From Eledone cirrhosa (lineage: Eukaryota > Mollusca > Cephalopoda > Octopoda > Eledonidae), in NCBI GenBank assembly GCA_964016885.1, contig OZ024743.1, forward strand, positions 20,360,795 through 20,424,794: a stretch of DNA of 64,000 nucleotides, in the 5' to 3' direction. Shown piece after piece: positions 48,307-59,535 of the stretch (positions within the stretch are counted from its first letter, which is position 1; every line of letters starts with the position of its first letter). Made by a program: the position numbers and the translations under genes. Below the pieces are notes generated by a model. The model had not been told where the DNA came from. It made no database searches and saw only the letters and a list, made by a program, of their open reading frames with translations.

Positions 48307-48839
48307 AACTTTACATTTCTGTAGTATCTCTGTAAGTTAATTTTTTTTCTTTTATTAATTATGTTTCTACCAATAATACTACAGAAATGTCATTCCACAC
48401 TTACAAATTTAAGCAAGCTCTAAAGGTAACAGAAACAAATAAGTGGAAATCCTGTTTTGCTCATAACTATTTCTACGTATGATGTTCAAGTGTTGAACAC
48501 CCTCCCCAAAAGAAATACCTCTTATTTATGCCATTATAAACAATTGTGCCTCTTGATGAGTTGTTATGATAGTGTTCAGAATTCCTAAGGCTATGATTAT
48601 GATAACTATAGATCTAATATCAGAATTTGAGATTTTTCACACTTCTTAATGTCATGATATTTCTTTATTTCTTCAAGTACAATATTTGGATGTTATGAGA
48701 AGAGTTTTATTCCAATCAGTGGTTTATCTCCAGTTTTTACAGATTTTTAAATACAATTAAGAATGTAATAACTTCAAGGAAAACGATAATGTATTAAGTT
48801 CAATAGTAGTCTCAAATTAATTTTACTTAATCCAGTGTT
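48307..48839. other. AT-rich stretch, nothing recognised
   Basis: Nothing recognised. Confidence 0.5.
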
Positions 48840-49083
48840 ATTATTTGATATATGAAGGACGTTGGCTTAGCAGTATTGGTAGAGCATCGGACAACATGCT
48901 TTGCAGCATAGTTATGGTCCCTTACGTTCTGATTTCAAATCCCGCCATGGTTAGCTTTGCATTTCATCCCTACGGGGCCGATAAAATAAAGTATTAGTCA
49001 CACGCTGGGATTGATTTAAAAGATTTTCCCCTCCCCCAAAATTGTGGGGCTTGTGCCGAAATTGGAAACTATTATTTGATATA
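48840..49083 (+). mobile_element. Short tRNA-derived SINE with 13-bp TSD
   Basis: The duplication attatttgatata at 48840-48852 and 49071-49083 brackets the element. The head gttggcttagcagtattggt, B-box region ctgatttcaaatcccgcc, body ccctacggggccgataaaat and end 'gggcttgtgccgaaattgg' are intact in order. Older than the 25-kb copy. Confidence 0.88.
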
Positions 49084-49984
49084 CAGGAAGTAGATATATG
49101 GCATTTACTCAGTTGAATTATGAATATAGTAGTCATTTTGAGCCAAGTGCAGTAGATAACAGAATGCTATAAATGTTTTGAGGAAAACATTTCTTATATG
49201 AAAGAGAAATCAAATAGTGTTTTATTAAAACAAATATATCTTCATTAAGAACAATTCTAGTACATTTATATCTCCTTTTTTGGACACTTCACACTATGAG
49301 ACAAGTGTTTGAAATATTTTGATGCTTATCTTATTATATTCCTATATAGAGATTGCTATCTTAGATTGAGATTCAGATGTTTAGCTTATCAATTGTGATT
49401 GGAATTTCAGTTTTATTTATCAAACTGCTGAGAAGCTGACTGGAAATCCATTACTTACAAAATTGCCCGCTGAAGTGAACTTGATTGTTCAACACATATT
49501 TAGAATATTCTCAGATTCGCTAGCCATTTTTACATTATTTGATCTCGATTTAGCTTCTTCCTCTTTTGTTTGGGTTATTAAATGAAGTAGTTTATATGTG
49601 CAGTGTTAGTGTATAGTTACTCTCTTTAATCATATATGAAAAGCTTCAAAATAAAATTAGTTTAATTTATAACATAAAACCTAACCTATTGTCTAATTTT
49701 GCTCTAGATGAGTAATTTTCAATCCTTCCAATTTTCAAGGATATTTTGTTTTCTCATTTTCTAATAAGCTCTATTTGCTACCCATTATTGACATTCACAT
49801 TAAATTTAGTTCATGTGGGAATGTTACTATGCAACAACGCTTACACACATTAATTTATAAGTTGAGAAATTAAATCTTTATCGATTTACTTTCCAATACT
49901 TTAATCATTTTGAAAAGATATTTTTACCTGGATTATATCGCCTTATTAATTTCAAATTTAGGAACAAAGTCAGAAAGTTTGAGG
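49084..49984. other. AT-rich stretch, nothing recognised
   Basis: Nothing recognised. Confidence 0.5.
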
Positions 49985-50080
49985 GAAGGGCAAAAGTGAT
50001 TAGATCAATGCTAGTACTTGATTGTTACTTTATTTTATCAACCCCAGAATGAGGAAAGGCTAAGTTCACCTCCATGGGAT
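49985..50080 (-). mobile_element. Short-SINE fragment (minus)
   Basis: gctagtacttgattgttact, ttattttatcaaccccagaa, ggctaagttcacctccatgg: inverted body and B-box region. Confidence 0.65.
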
Positions 50081-50859
50081 TTGAGAGAGAAAGAAATATT
50101 GTGTCTGTGTCCTAGTATTTGTAATTGTTCTCAAAACATGAATTATATTAGGAAAACAAAAAGGGTAGGATTATTAGTGAAATACCTGTGAGGTTAAGTG
50201 AAACTCTTACTGTAGCCATTATGCAAGATACTAGACTGGTTATTTTCCTCTTTATATTGAAGTGAAGAGGCAATGAAATAGCTTCAATAGACACTCCACA
50301 ATTGATGAATAAGGTAGCTTTTGACATCTACAAGATTATGAAAGTAAGAAATATGTTGTACAGAGTAATTTCTTATGATTGCAGTTTGAAGGAAGATGTT
50401 TTGTGTAAAATATTGATTGAAAATTTTGAGAATGAGAAACAATAAGTAATGAGAAGAGAAAATTGCGAATCAGATAGATTTAAGACGGACTTTGTTCAGA
50501 GCTAGCTAATTCAGAAGAATAGGAACCTTTTAAAATGTGTTGTGGTATAGGAAGAGTCAATTATATCTGTATTTACAAGGATGGGCTAAAAAGTTCATAG
50601 ACTGATTATGAAGGAATGATGCTAGAGCAGTGAAATCTTGCATCCATTAATTTCAGCTTTTCTTATTAACTACATTGTTTCTTTTCAAGTAAACTGACAT
50701 CTAACTGTTCAAAGACTTCAAAAGTAACTAGAAGCAACTTCTTTTGAAAATATACAAAAATTTGGCATTATTGTATTATCAAATACCTGCAGAAAAAGGG
50801 TTTATTCCTCCAATGACATTTATGCTGACATGGTTGTTATAATAGATGATGACACCCCA

Positions 50860-51006
50860 GCTTTATCAACAGTGCAAAAGTGGGCAGCTGAATTTAGGAG
50901 GGGAAGGGAGAATATTGAAGATGACCTAAGGTCTGGACGCCCTGCAACTGCCACTACCAAAGAAAACATTGATTGTGTTTACCACATAGTGATGGATGAC
51001 AGGTGA
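50860..51006 (+). pseudogene. mariner transposase, DNA-binding part
   Basis: Reads ALSTVQKWAAEFRRGRENIE, DDLRSGRPATATTKENIDCV, VMDDR and then TGA. STVQKWAAEF is the second helix-turn-helix and GRPATATT the linker (GRPR-like) between the two HTH motifs, in the usual order. The premature stop truncates it. Confidence 0.85.
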
Positions 51007-51222
51007 TTGATGAGAAATCAATTAGTCAATGCTATCAGCATATCCCATGAGAAATTTGGGAATATTTTGCACAGTGAACTCATCATGATAAACGTTTCTG
51101 CTCTGTTGTTGCCATGCTTCTGAAACCTGATCAAAAGAGGACCAGGCTGATCAAATCATGGGAAAATCTGATTCCACTGGTTTCCTTGGGTTCATCACTT
51201 TAAGCCAGAGACTACACTATGT

Positions 51223-51372
51223 ATGCAGTGGAAACACCACTTCTCACATGCTCCAAAGAAGGCCAAGGTCATTTCATCTGTAGGGAAAGTGATGGCATTG
51301 TTTATTGACTATCTTCAAACGGGCCACACCATTAATGAAGGGTACTATGCGAACTTACTGAAGCAGTTATAA
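51223..51372 (+). pseudogene. mariner transposase, middle part lacking first catalytic Asp
   Basis: MQWKHHFSHAPKKAKVISS, VGKVMALFIDYLQTGHTINE, GYYANLLKQL and stop. In the family the stretch after KVM carries the (V/T)FWD motif with the first catalytic aspartate. Here KVMA runs straight into LFIDYL, so the motif is deleted. Confidence 0.8.
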
Positions 51373-51389
51373 AAGGCTGTAAACACCAA

Positions 51390-51722
51390 ATGGTGAGGAA
51401 AACTGATGAAAAGGTCTTGTTTCATCAGGAAAATGCTCCAGTACACAAGTCCTTGGTTTCAATGGATGCTGTGCATGACTGTCACTTTCAACTTGTTGAT
51501 TACCCTCCCTATTCTTCTGATTCGGCCCCATCTGACTATTATCTGTTCCCCAACATGAAAATAGACTTCACTGGTAACCAGTATCACAGTGATGATGCCA
51601 TATCTGCTGTTGATGACTTTCTTGACCAACAGAAAAAAATCCTCTTCACTAATGGGATCCAACCACAGCAACACCAATGGAGGAATTGTGTAGACTGCAA
51701 GAGGGTCTATGTTGGAAAATAA
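51390..51722 (+). pseudogene. mariner transposase C-terminal part
   Basis: A 110-residue frame. HQENAPVHKS has Glu in place of the second catalytic Asp (HQDNA in active members). 34 residues separate it from the third Asp in DSAPSDYYLFP, the D34D spacing of mariner. It ends with WRNCVDCKRVYVGK before the 3' TIR. Confidence 0.9.
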
Positions 51723-51790
51723 ACCTCATTTGGTCAGATTCCATGAGAGTATCTTGATCAGCTTATGGACTTTTCAGTCGACCCTCATAG

Positions 51791-52002
51791 TATGTTAATG
51801 ACTGAGTGTTTAGCAATCTGATAATCTTTTTATTGATGCGGTCATGAATATTATGTATGTACCAGTTTCTCACCACAAACATATGAACAACACTCTTGGA
51901 ATGCATCTGTTTTATATAGATCAATGGCTGTTTATAGCTGAGATAGTTTCTAAAAGGAAAGCCTAGCTTTTAAGATGTATATTTAGCTAGAGTATTCATC
52001 AT
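51791..52002. other. AT-rich stretch, nothing recognised
   Basis: Nothing recognised. Confidence 0.5.
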
Positions 52003-52475
52003 TATCATTGTCCTCATTTAATGTCCATATTCCCCTCTAGCAGGAGTTGGGCAGGTTGTCACAGACAGTGTCAGTATTCAAGCTAATGATCCTTCAGATG
52101 GGTCAGAGGCCTGCGTCTCCCTTACATATGTTCCTGTACTCTACCAAGAGCATTTTATCATGGCACCAATTCTAGAGATGTTGTCATGACTTTAACATAG
52201 CTGAATAGGCTTTTGGCTGCCACTTTATAAAGTGTTCTGGGTGCATTTATTGTGTAGATCACCAACACTAGGTAGGTTGTCGTGTTTGACACAAGAATCC
52301 TCCTGACTTTTTGTTTTCTACGGCTGGATGTTCTTCCGTCATCTATGACTTTACAGTGCACTGGGTGTGTTTATCATGTAGTCACCAGTACTATAGAGGT
52401 TATGCCCTTGAAGCAACTGAAGTCCTCCTGATCCTTTTTAATATGGTTTCTACAGTGGTATTGGTGTGTGAGAAT
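52003..52475 (-). repeat. Dispersed repeat D (longest copy, internal duplication)
   Basis: Starts cattatcattgtcctcattt, taatgtccatattcccctct like a LINE-A end. Contains 'tgggtgcatttattgtgtag' and then 'ctgggtgtgtttatcatgta', i.e. the same module twice (52240-52290 and 52365-52415). Related to 28535-28810 and 35318-35625. Confidence 0.55.
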
Positions 52476-53204
52476 TGCCAGACACCACCAGATAGTTTAA
52501 AACCTGATATTTTTTAATTTGTGAAAGTTTTAGTTTTGAGCCTTTTAAGACTGGGTAGGGATAAATAGTGTTGTGTAATACATTATCTGAAGTGACTTTG
52601 ATTTAGATCTGCTGAATGGGACTGTATAACATTTTTTTGTCTAAACTTGCTTTACTTTTTCTGACTCCCAAGAAAAAAATAAATAAAAAAGTTCTTCATA
52701 TTGGTGTACTTTTATGAAAAGTAGAGAGTAACGCACATTCATGCAAGCATAGAAAATGGATGGAAGTTTTAAAAATATAAAAGAATTTTGTCACTGAGAT
52801 CAATATTTTTGTAGCAGAAAAATCCCATTGTAAAGGATTGACATGATGGTACCATTGATAAATATTCTGGAATTTGATTACTGATTAATATTCTGTGAAT
52901 TAAATCTTGTTGAGGTTGACTTTATGCTAAAAGAACATTGTTCAACCCATGGACCCATAGAAAACACATATAAAATGTTGATAGTGGTGGTGGTGGTTGT
53001 CGTAATGGTGGTGATAATGATGCTGATGGTATGCAAAGGAAATTGAGAAAAGATTGAATGACAAAAACTCAATGATATTTCTTTTAACAACTAGATTAAA
53101 TTTTTACAAATAAGTATAGTCACATTTCAGTTCAATAAAAACCTTCATGTTATATTATACAAGTAAAATATGTTTTATGAATTCAATGTAATTTATATTT
53201 ATAA
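52476..53204. other. AT-rich DNA with (GGT/GAT)n
   Basis: Simple-sequence (gtg)n/(gat)n at 52983-53033. A possible SINE remnant at 52870-52925 (ttgaggttgactttatgcta). No gene. Confidence 0.5.
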
Positions 53205-53880
53205 ACGAACTAAGGAAAAAATTAGAGATAAGAGGGATCAGATGTTGTTTACTCGAGAGAAGGCTACGTTGGTATGGACACGTGATGCGCATGAAAGTCG
53301 ATAGCTGTATAACAAAGTGCAGGGCAATAAAGATAGACGGTAGTCACGGAATAGGCAGACCTAGAAAAACCTGGGACGAGCTGATAAACTCCGACATCAC
53401 ACACTTACACCTCTCCAAGACAATGTCACTGGACCGAGACCTTTGGCGGTACTCAGTAACAGAGAAGACCCGCCTTACCTAAATATATAGTAAAACCTAC
53501 TCCAGCCAGTAGGCATCTCTAACAAAATACACCCCGTCCCACCACCACCACCCCCACCCCATCCACACCACCCCGTTCTATGTAAAGTTATGTTGGTGCC
53601 GCGCCATCGAGGCCGAAACAAATGAGATCGTGTAGGTGTCACGACAAAAAACACACAGTCCACGCTGTAATGTGGCCGTGTAGGCAACACGGTAAAAACC
53701 TCCCAGACCCACACTGTAAATGTGGTTGGTGTTAGGAAGGGCATCCAACTGTAGAAAACCTGCCAGACAGTCCTATGCGAGCAAGACAATCACTCTTGCC
53801 TCAAGTGGGACTACCCCCGTCCAAACCCATGCAAGCGTGGAACACGGACGTTAAACGTTGATGATGATGATGATGATGAT
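53205..53880 (+). mobile_element. LINE-A, complete 3' end with (GAT)n tail
   Basis: Plus strand. RT C-terminal sequence (ELRKKLEIRGIR, LRWYGHVMRM with a shift, CRAIKIDGSHGIGRPRKTWD, SLDRDLWRYSVTEKTRLT, stop near 53481), then a ~340-bp UTR containing the twice-repeated 'gtgtaggtgtcacgac' and 'gtgtaggcaacacggt' modules. It ends atgcaagcgtggaacacgga, cgttaaacgttgatgatg, with (GAT)n to 53880. The best reference for the 3' terminus of this family in the window. Confidence 0.92.
53282..53482 (+). pseudogene. LINE-A RT terminal fragment
   Basis: A 66-residue frame: MRMKVDSCITKCRAIKIDGS, GIGRPRKTWDELINSDITHL, LSKTMSLDRDLWRYSVTEK, TRLT-stop. It is the natural C-terminus of the element's polyprotein. 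It starts mid-domain, so it is no independent gene. Confidence 0.85.
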
Positions 53881-54973
53881 TCTCTTGAGAGAATTGGTTA
53901 TATTTTGTTCATTAAAAACGTTATGTGGTTAGTTGTCTTGAGTTTAGGTTAGAACAAGAGGGCATAATGAATAGTTACTTCTTATTCTTTATCTCCTGCT
54001 TACTTGAATTGTCAAGAATATAACATCTTGCAAAAAATGTCAATTTAAATGTTATTCATTTGAGAAAATTATAAATTAACAGAAATTAATCATATATTTT
54101 TCCATTATAATACATTACAAAATATTTTTGTTTAAGATGATGTTTAAAGAAATAACTAAAAGAAAATGAAGACCATTACTTGCAGTTGAATAGGGCTTGG
54201 TAGCTTGTACCATACTTTGGCTAAAAGTTTCCAATGGTCATTTAGTTATGAGCAGACACAGACACTCACTTGATCTCAACATTTTTACCCAGTGGACCAT
54301 TTAGAATGTGAAAGCTAGAGGGAGTGTTGCACCAGCATTGAGTTTGTATATTCCCCATTGACCCTGAAGATGAAAGAGGAGGTAGAACTCCAGGATTTGA
54401 GTGCAGAGGACAGCTAAAACAAATAACTCAAACATTCTATCAATCAATCAGCTATTGAATAGATTAAATTCCTATGGATTAAATTGATTTAGTATACTTT
54501 AAAATTGAAATAGTATGATGCTCACCAGCTGAAATATTCAGCATTTACAATGTTCATTAGAAAAAGATTAGTCATAGAATTTGGATTTTTGAAATGATAA
54601 ATTTATAAAATTAATTGTTAAATTCATTTTTAGAAGGATCAATAATGAAAAATACATTTTTTTGAAATTATTTTAGATTAGTTTTTTTTTTTTGTTTTAA
54701 TTCTCAGTGCTAAAGCCATGCTGAAACACATTAGCAGTAAAAATAATTAAGGAATTGTCAGATTACCGTAACACAGATGACATTTGGGTGTTTACCAATG
54801 ACTTAGAATTTATAGCTTATTTGACTACTAGTAAACCCGTGGTGGTAATAATGATGGCAATAGCATTGAATGTATTTAATTGTTGGTGTCTAAGATTGGT
54901 ATGTCATATATACCAAGATTACTAGATTTCTGAACTGCCAGTATCAGAAATTTGCATTTTGATAAATTGTCAA
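53881..54973. other. AT-rich stretch, nothing certain
   Basis: Possible Helitron-like end at 54830-54845 (ctagtaaacccgtgg). Otherwise nothing recognised. Confidence 0.4.
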
Positions 54974-55215
54974 CATCATCATCACTATTTAATGTCCATT
55001 TTTCCACACTAGCCTGGGTTAGATGGGTTGTCCCATTTCAGGCGAATTGGGTCAGGTCACTGTGTCTTGCTCACACAGAATTGTTTCTGGCTTGGTTTCT
55101 ATGGCTCGATGCCCTTCCTAATGTCAAACACATTTGCAGTGTGTGCTGGATCTTTTTGTCAGGACTCCTACATGACCACTTTACTGTGTGGGCTGGGTAC
55201 TTTTTGCTATGAATA
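54974..55215 (-). mobile_element. LINE-A 3' tail fragment
   Basis: catcatcatcactatttaat, gtccatttttccacactagc, ctgggttagatgggttgtcc, then ggctcgatgcccttcctaat and accactttactgtgtgggct. Minus-strand UTR only. Confidence 0.88.
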
Positions 55216-56639
55216 ATAGAAACCCTAAAGTTTATGTTAATTATTGACATATAGAAGTGATTAAAGATAAGAATGATATTTTAATAATTATTTCTAGAAT
55301 ATAATAACAGAAATGTTCAGGATATATGTACAAATAACATATAGGATTAAATGTATGAGTAACTTTAGAGAAAGAACTATTTACAGGAACAAATGTAGGG
55401 TTAAAACCTATGACCAAGCTATTTATTAATAGTAAAATGGGCATTTGCACACATGATGTAAAAGTACACTCTCATTTTCTAAACGATATACTTTGGTATA
55501 ACAAAAAAAAAAGGCAGGGAGTGCATTATTTAGGCTTATGCCATCCTTTGTTAACTAACACATCAATCAATAAGTTTTTCACATTGGCTTCAATTGGCAA
55601 TGACTGTTCTAGCTTCTTTACTAGCAATCCAGTACTTGCTGATTATCTCTGTTTGTTTCACCAAGCTTTCCATAATGTTCCATTTATTCTTTTCCTATTT
55701 GGTGGTAGTTAGCACATTGATGCTTTTACACATTGTTTATCTAGCATGTACAATTCATGCCTTGCATAGTGGAATCTGTACTGTTTGACAATGTTTCCTA
55801 ATGTATGAAAATCTACACTTTGTAAGATTTCTTCATTGGGGATTCTTTAACTATATGTAATCTTAAAAATTATTCAGATATCTTTTAGAGAACTGCTTCT
55901 GATATTTTTGCTGTCACCTTTCAATTTTAACTGTCATACACAGCTGTGGGAATAACAATAATTTTATAAAGTTAGATTTTGTTTGCAGTATAATTTGTTG
56001 TTGATACAATTTGGTACATTTTATTTTAAAAAAAAACAAAAACACGACATACCTAATGCTTTCTGAAGTTTTCAATGATTTTTTTCAGCTTCAGCATCTC
56101 CATTCCCAACCCAAAGGATGCCAGGGTGTGCGAGTTATTGGACTTGTTTGATTTGCTCTTGGTTCACAATTATATGTTCGTCCCAATTTTTCCAGCGGCT
56201 TGTTCTAACCTTGTTGTTATCTACAGCTCATTGATGTTCTTTAAAACTAGTGCAATATCTTCAATGAAAACCAAGCTTGGAAATTAAGGCTGTTGCTTTC
56301 AGGCAACACAAAAGTTCATTGAGTCAATTGATCATCTCATTAGAAAGTCATAATAATAGTATTTTCAGATGCTGCACTGCTAATATGATAGAAAGAAATA
56401 TTGAACAAAAAAAATACTAGCTGAATTTTCTAGGAAATTTCATATTTAGAAACATCATTGAACAGTACTTAGTTGCATCAGCCTATGTCTATCAATTTCA
56501 TGGACTTCAACTGGGCATAAGAGGGGTCAGATGCAGTATACAGGAAAGGCAATTAGAGAAGTTAACATTTGACACTGCTTTAGGACTCATTGTAAAAACT
56601 CCTGCAATCGAATTGCATTTCCAAGTTTTATATTAATAT
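55216..56639. other. AT-rich stretch, no gene recognised
   Basis: 56070-56290 is richer in GC and might be retroelement debris belonging to the LINE-C copy that follows, but no motif was readable. Confidence 0.4.
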
Positions 56640-57240
56640 CCTCAGAAATGTCTGCTGGGATACATAAAAGTTTTTGTATGAAGACCAATACATGCACAAC
56701 TAACTTCTTCAATATTGTCACTTGGGTGAACAAATTTGTGTCGATTGTATTGAGAGTACTCTTCGTATTGTGTGCAATGTCTAGTAGTGTTATTTTTTGT
56801 AGGTATTTTCATAGGTATTATTTCTGTTTCCATCATATACGTTTGGGTTATTTCTCTCAATAGATATTTATATTTGGATAGTTTCTCCATTTTCTTGGTA
56901 GATATATCGTCGTTTGTGGGGATTGGTACATCAATTAGAAGACATTTTTTTCCTTGTGGTCTTTGATTATAATCTCTAGTCGGTTGGCTTTGATCTCCCT
57001 GTCTGTGTATGTTGGCATTTCCCAGAGAATGGTTGCTTTGTCATTCTCTGACATATTTTGTGGTGTGTGTCTGTGTCATCTTTTTTCTGTTGGTATTTCG
57101 TAATGTTGTTATAACTTCCAGTGTATGTAAATCCCGCTTTGGGTCAGCAAGGTTAAAATTACCAATGAATATAGGGAAGAATTTACCATGCATGTATGAG
57201 TACATCAAGGCTTCCTTCTTAGCCATATTCTGTTCATTAT
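56640..57240 (-). mobile_element. LINE-C 3' coding end (second copy)
   Basis: Minus strand. Readable across shifts: MSENDKATILWEMPTYTD, REIKANRLEIIIKDHKEKKC, then LLIDVPIPTNDDISTKKMEK and LSKYKYLLREITQTYMMETE, IIPMK. This is the 'CLLIDVS(V/I)P.D.N...KE.EK..KY.DL..E..R.W' signature of the same retroelement type as 25870-27050. The final 'GTAHILRKVLSI'-like sequence is out of frame at 56790-56740. Confidence 0.75.
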
Positions 57241-57244
57241 CATC

Positions 57245-57442
57245 ATGCAGGCTATAACAGAAGAGTTTCAGACCTGCTGCCCATGGGAGTTTCTGTATGC
57301 AGATGATCTAACCCTTATAGTTGAATCTATGGCAGATCAAGAGAAGAAATTCCTGACCTGCAAGCAAGGCGTAGAATCTAAAGGTTTTAAAGTCAACTTG
57401 GCAAAGCCCATAGTTCTAATATGTAAAGATAACAAGACCTAG
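57245..57442 (+). pseudogene. LINE-A RT catalytic fragment (YADD)
   Basis: A 65-residue frame with the F/YADD polymerase motif (YADDLTLIVES) and the following KKFLTCKQGVESKGFKVN segment. Metal-binding Asp pair intact, but isolated from the rest of the domain. Confidence 0.8.
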
Positions 57443-58012
57443 ATTCCATCAGAGACATGGCCTTGCTCAGTGTACAAGAAAGGAGTAGGTAGAAATTCCA
57501 TCCTATGCCCCAAATCCAAACTATGGGTGCACAAGAGTTGTGGTGTGATTTCAAGTAGAACACAGGTTTTGTATGTGATCATTTCCCAGGTGCAGTAAGT
57601 AGTAACAGACCCTGGATACTAACAGACCTGGGTGCTGTGTACAGAGGACCTACAAAGGTTGCAAAGAAATGAAGCTTCCATGCTTCGATGGATGTGTAAT
57701 AATAATATATATAAATGGCAAATTTTAAATAAACTAAGAGCGCCCAGCCCAAATTATAAAGTGGTCGTGTAGGTGACAGGATAATTGTGCTCAGTCCATG
57801 ATGAAAAGTGGTTGTGTAGGTGTCACGAAAAAATCACCCAGCACACACTGGTTGGTGTTAGAAAGGGCATCCAGCTGTTGAAACCAGGCCCAAACCAGTT
57901 CTATATGAGCAAGACCTAGTCATCTGATCTGGCTTGTCTCACAAGGCAACTCATCTAACCCATGCTAGCATGGAAAAATTGACAGTAAACAGTGATGATG
58001 ATGATGATTATA
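57245..58012 (+). mobile_element. LINE-A copy with YADD box and internal deletions
   Basis: Plus strand. PWEFLYADDLTLIVESMADQ (polymerase catalytic YADD at 57300), KKFLTCKQGVESKGFKVNLA, a decayed finger (CSVYKKGVGRNSILCPKSKL; two Cys lost), then a jump to ALCTEDLQRLQRNEASMLRW and a second jump into the 3' UTR. It ends cccatgctagcatggaaaaa, ttgacagtaaacagtgatga, (tga)n. Two deletions removed the YLGD..SETW block and the RWYGHV..RPRKTW block. Confidence 0.87.
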
Positions 58013-58388
58013 GTCAATGTTTGTGCAATTTTCTTAATTTCAAAGAATGAACATCCTTACATTCATGTGATTCCTTTGTATACATCTTTCGTTATTTTTA
58101 TAATATACACATTTGTAATACAATCCATAAATTTTGTTACATGCATTGTTATCCCTTTTTTGTTTGTTTTTTCTTCTTTCGAGTTTTTACGTTGTACACA
58201 GTCTGTGTTTTGGTTGTTTTTCAACATGTATTTTTTGCACATGGTTGTAGTGTTAACAAAAGAAATCCCATGATAGGGACAATCCATACATAACATATTT
58301 TGTTTTAGGGCTCGTTCCTTCTTGTGTAACATATTCTTCTTCATTTTCTAGCTATATTTACTATCGTTCTGTCGATGGTGTCTGATTA
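58013..58388. other. AT-rich stretch, nothing recognised
   Basis: Overlapping frames on both strands show no motif. Confidence 0.5.
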
Positions 58389-58477
58389 TCACCATCATCA
58401 ACATCACCACTACCACCACTACCATCATCATCATCATCACCACTACCATCATCATCATCGTCATCATTGTCATTAGA
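58389..58477. repeat. (CAT/CAC)n imperfect trinucleotide repeat
   Basis: Interrupted ATC/ACC array, possibly an expanded LINE tail without LINE sequence left. Confidence 0.85.
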
Positions 58478-59330
58478 GAATATCTAAAAGTTATTTTCTC
58501 TAGTTAAGCCTTGAGATTTGACTATTTTTTTTCTTTTGAAACTGCAAAAGAACGGAAAGCTCATATTATTTTAACAATCAGATAATATACATCGATATAC
58601 AAGAGATTTTCTGCTACTAAGTATGTACATTATGCAAACTAAACATGTAGCTCATGCAATTCTTCCTTTTTTTTTTGTTATTTTATGGCATCCTGCCATT
58701 CTTATTTCGGTGTTATTTGCTGCATTGCTAATGCAGCATAATGTCTTTTGATTTAAAGTGTTATGTTTTAATGAAAATCCTAATAGTTCTACAAAATGTG
58801 TTACCGGAAGAGAAGGAGGGAGGAGCAGATAAAGTATGTGTTTATTGGAAAATATATTGTAAAAATTTGTTTTATTATTTCAGTAATTTAATTTCAAAGT
58901 TTATTCAAGTATTAATTGTATAAGGGTGCAATAACAGACCTGTAAAATAAATCATGTACTGCAGCAACACTATTTAGAAAAAATATTTAAGAGGTTTCAT
59001 AGCTGTAGTGTACAGAACTGAACTGCTGACACTATGCTAATGAGTTCCATCTTTACTAAAGTCATTGTATACTTTGTACATGGCTTTGCTTATCTTTTGT
59101 TACCTGCCAATTTATTTAAAGATGCTTCATTTTACTGGATAGAATCGTGTTTTTGCCTTCTTGACCCAACTAACCTGAACACGATGTCAAGAGTGAACAA
59201 GATAGGTGTTTCGCTCTCATCAATGATTAGCATGTCTGGACCTTTACCAAATGTTCCTGTTTTTAACCTGACTAGGTGTGGATCACTATCTTTCAGACCC
59301 CTGTCTGACTATTACAGCTGAGTTGGAGGA
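58478..59330. other. Unassigned DNA, possible exon-like spots
   Basis: 58787-58833 is purine-rich (ggaagagaaggagggaggag) between an 'aatag' and a 'gtatgtg', an exon-like look. The plus frame 59034-59321 has mixed composition but no motif. Neither is supported as a gene. Confidence 0.3.
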
Positions 59331-59535
59331 TGTCTGGTGGTAATGACAGTGACAAATGATGGATATACTGACACAACTGAGCACACACTTCATGTACGGA
59401 TGTGATGTGAATCCCTGTTCCAACTATGTGGTTAGTAAATCTGAATAACTAAATTGGATGGTAACTATAGATCCAACCCATGTCAACAGGGAAAGTAGAC
59501 ATAAAATAACAATAATGGTGATGATATATGAAAAC
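59331..59535 (+). repeat. Old LINE/SINE tail
   Basis: Ends 'atccaacccatgtcaacagg', gaaagtagacataaaataac, aataatggtgatgat, a degraded form of the LINE-A terminus. Confidence 0.5.

Larger units (their letters stand above)
50572..51790 (+). mobile_element. mariner/Tc1-type DNA transposon, inactive
   Basis: About 1.22 kb, close to the usual ~1.3 kb of mariner. The 5' TIR aaggatgggctaaaaagttcatagactga (from ~50576) is matched by the inverted 3' TIR gatcagcttatggacttttcagtcgaccct (51756-51788), with several mismatches. It is flanked by TA-containing sequence. The transposase frame is broken by stops and frameshifts and has lost catalytic residues (see its pieces). Resembles the SETMAR-related mariners known from many animals. 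Confidence 0.92.

Noticed and set aside
58787..58833. Micro-exon-like purine-rich segment between 'aatag' and 'gtatgtg'
   Set aside because: Too short to judge and no neighbouring exons were found.
59034..59321. 95-codon plus-strand frame with mixed composition
   Set aside because: No recognisable domain; it lies upstream of a degraded repeat tail. Kept only as a note in the region description.
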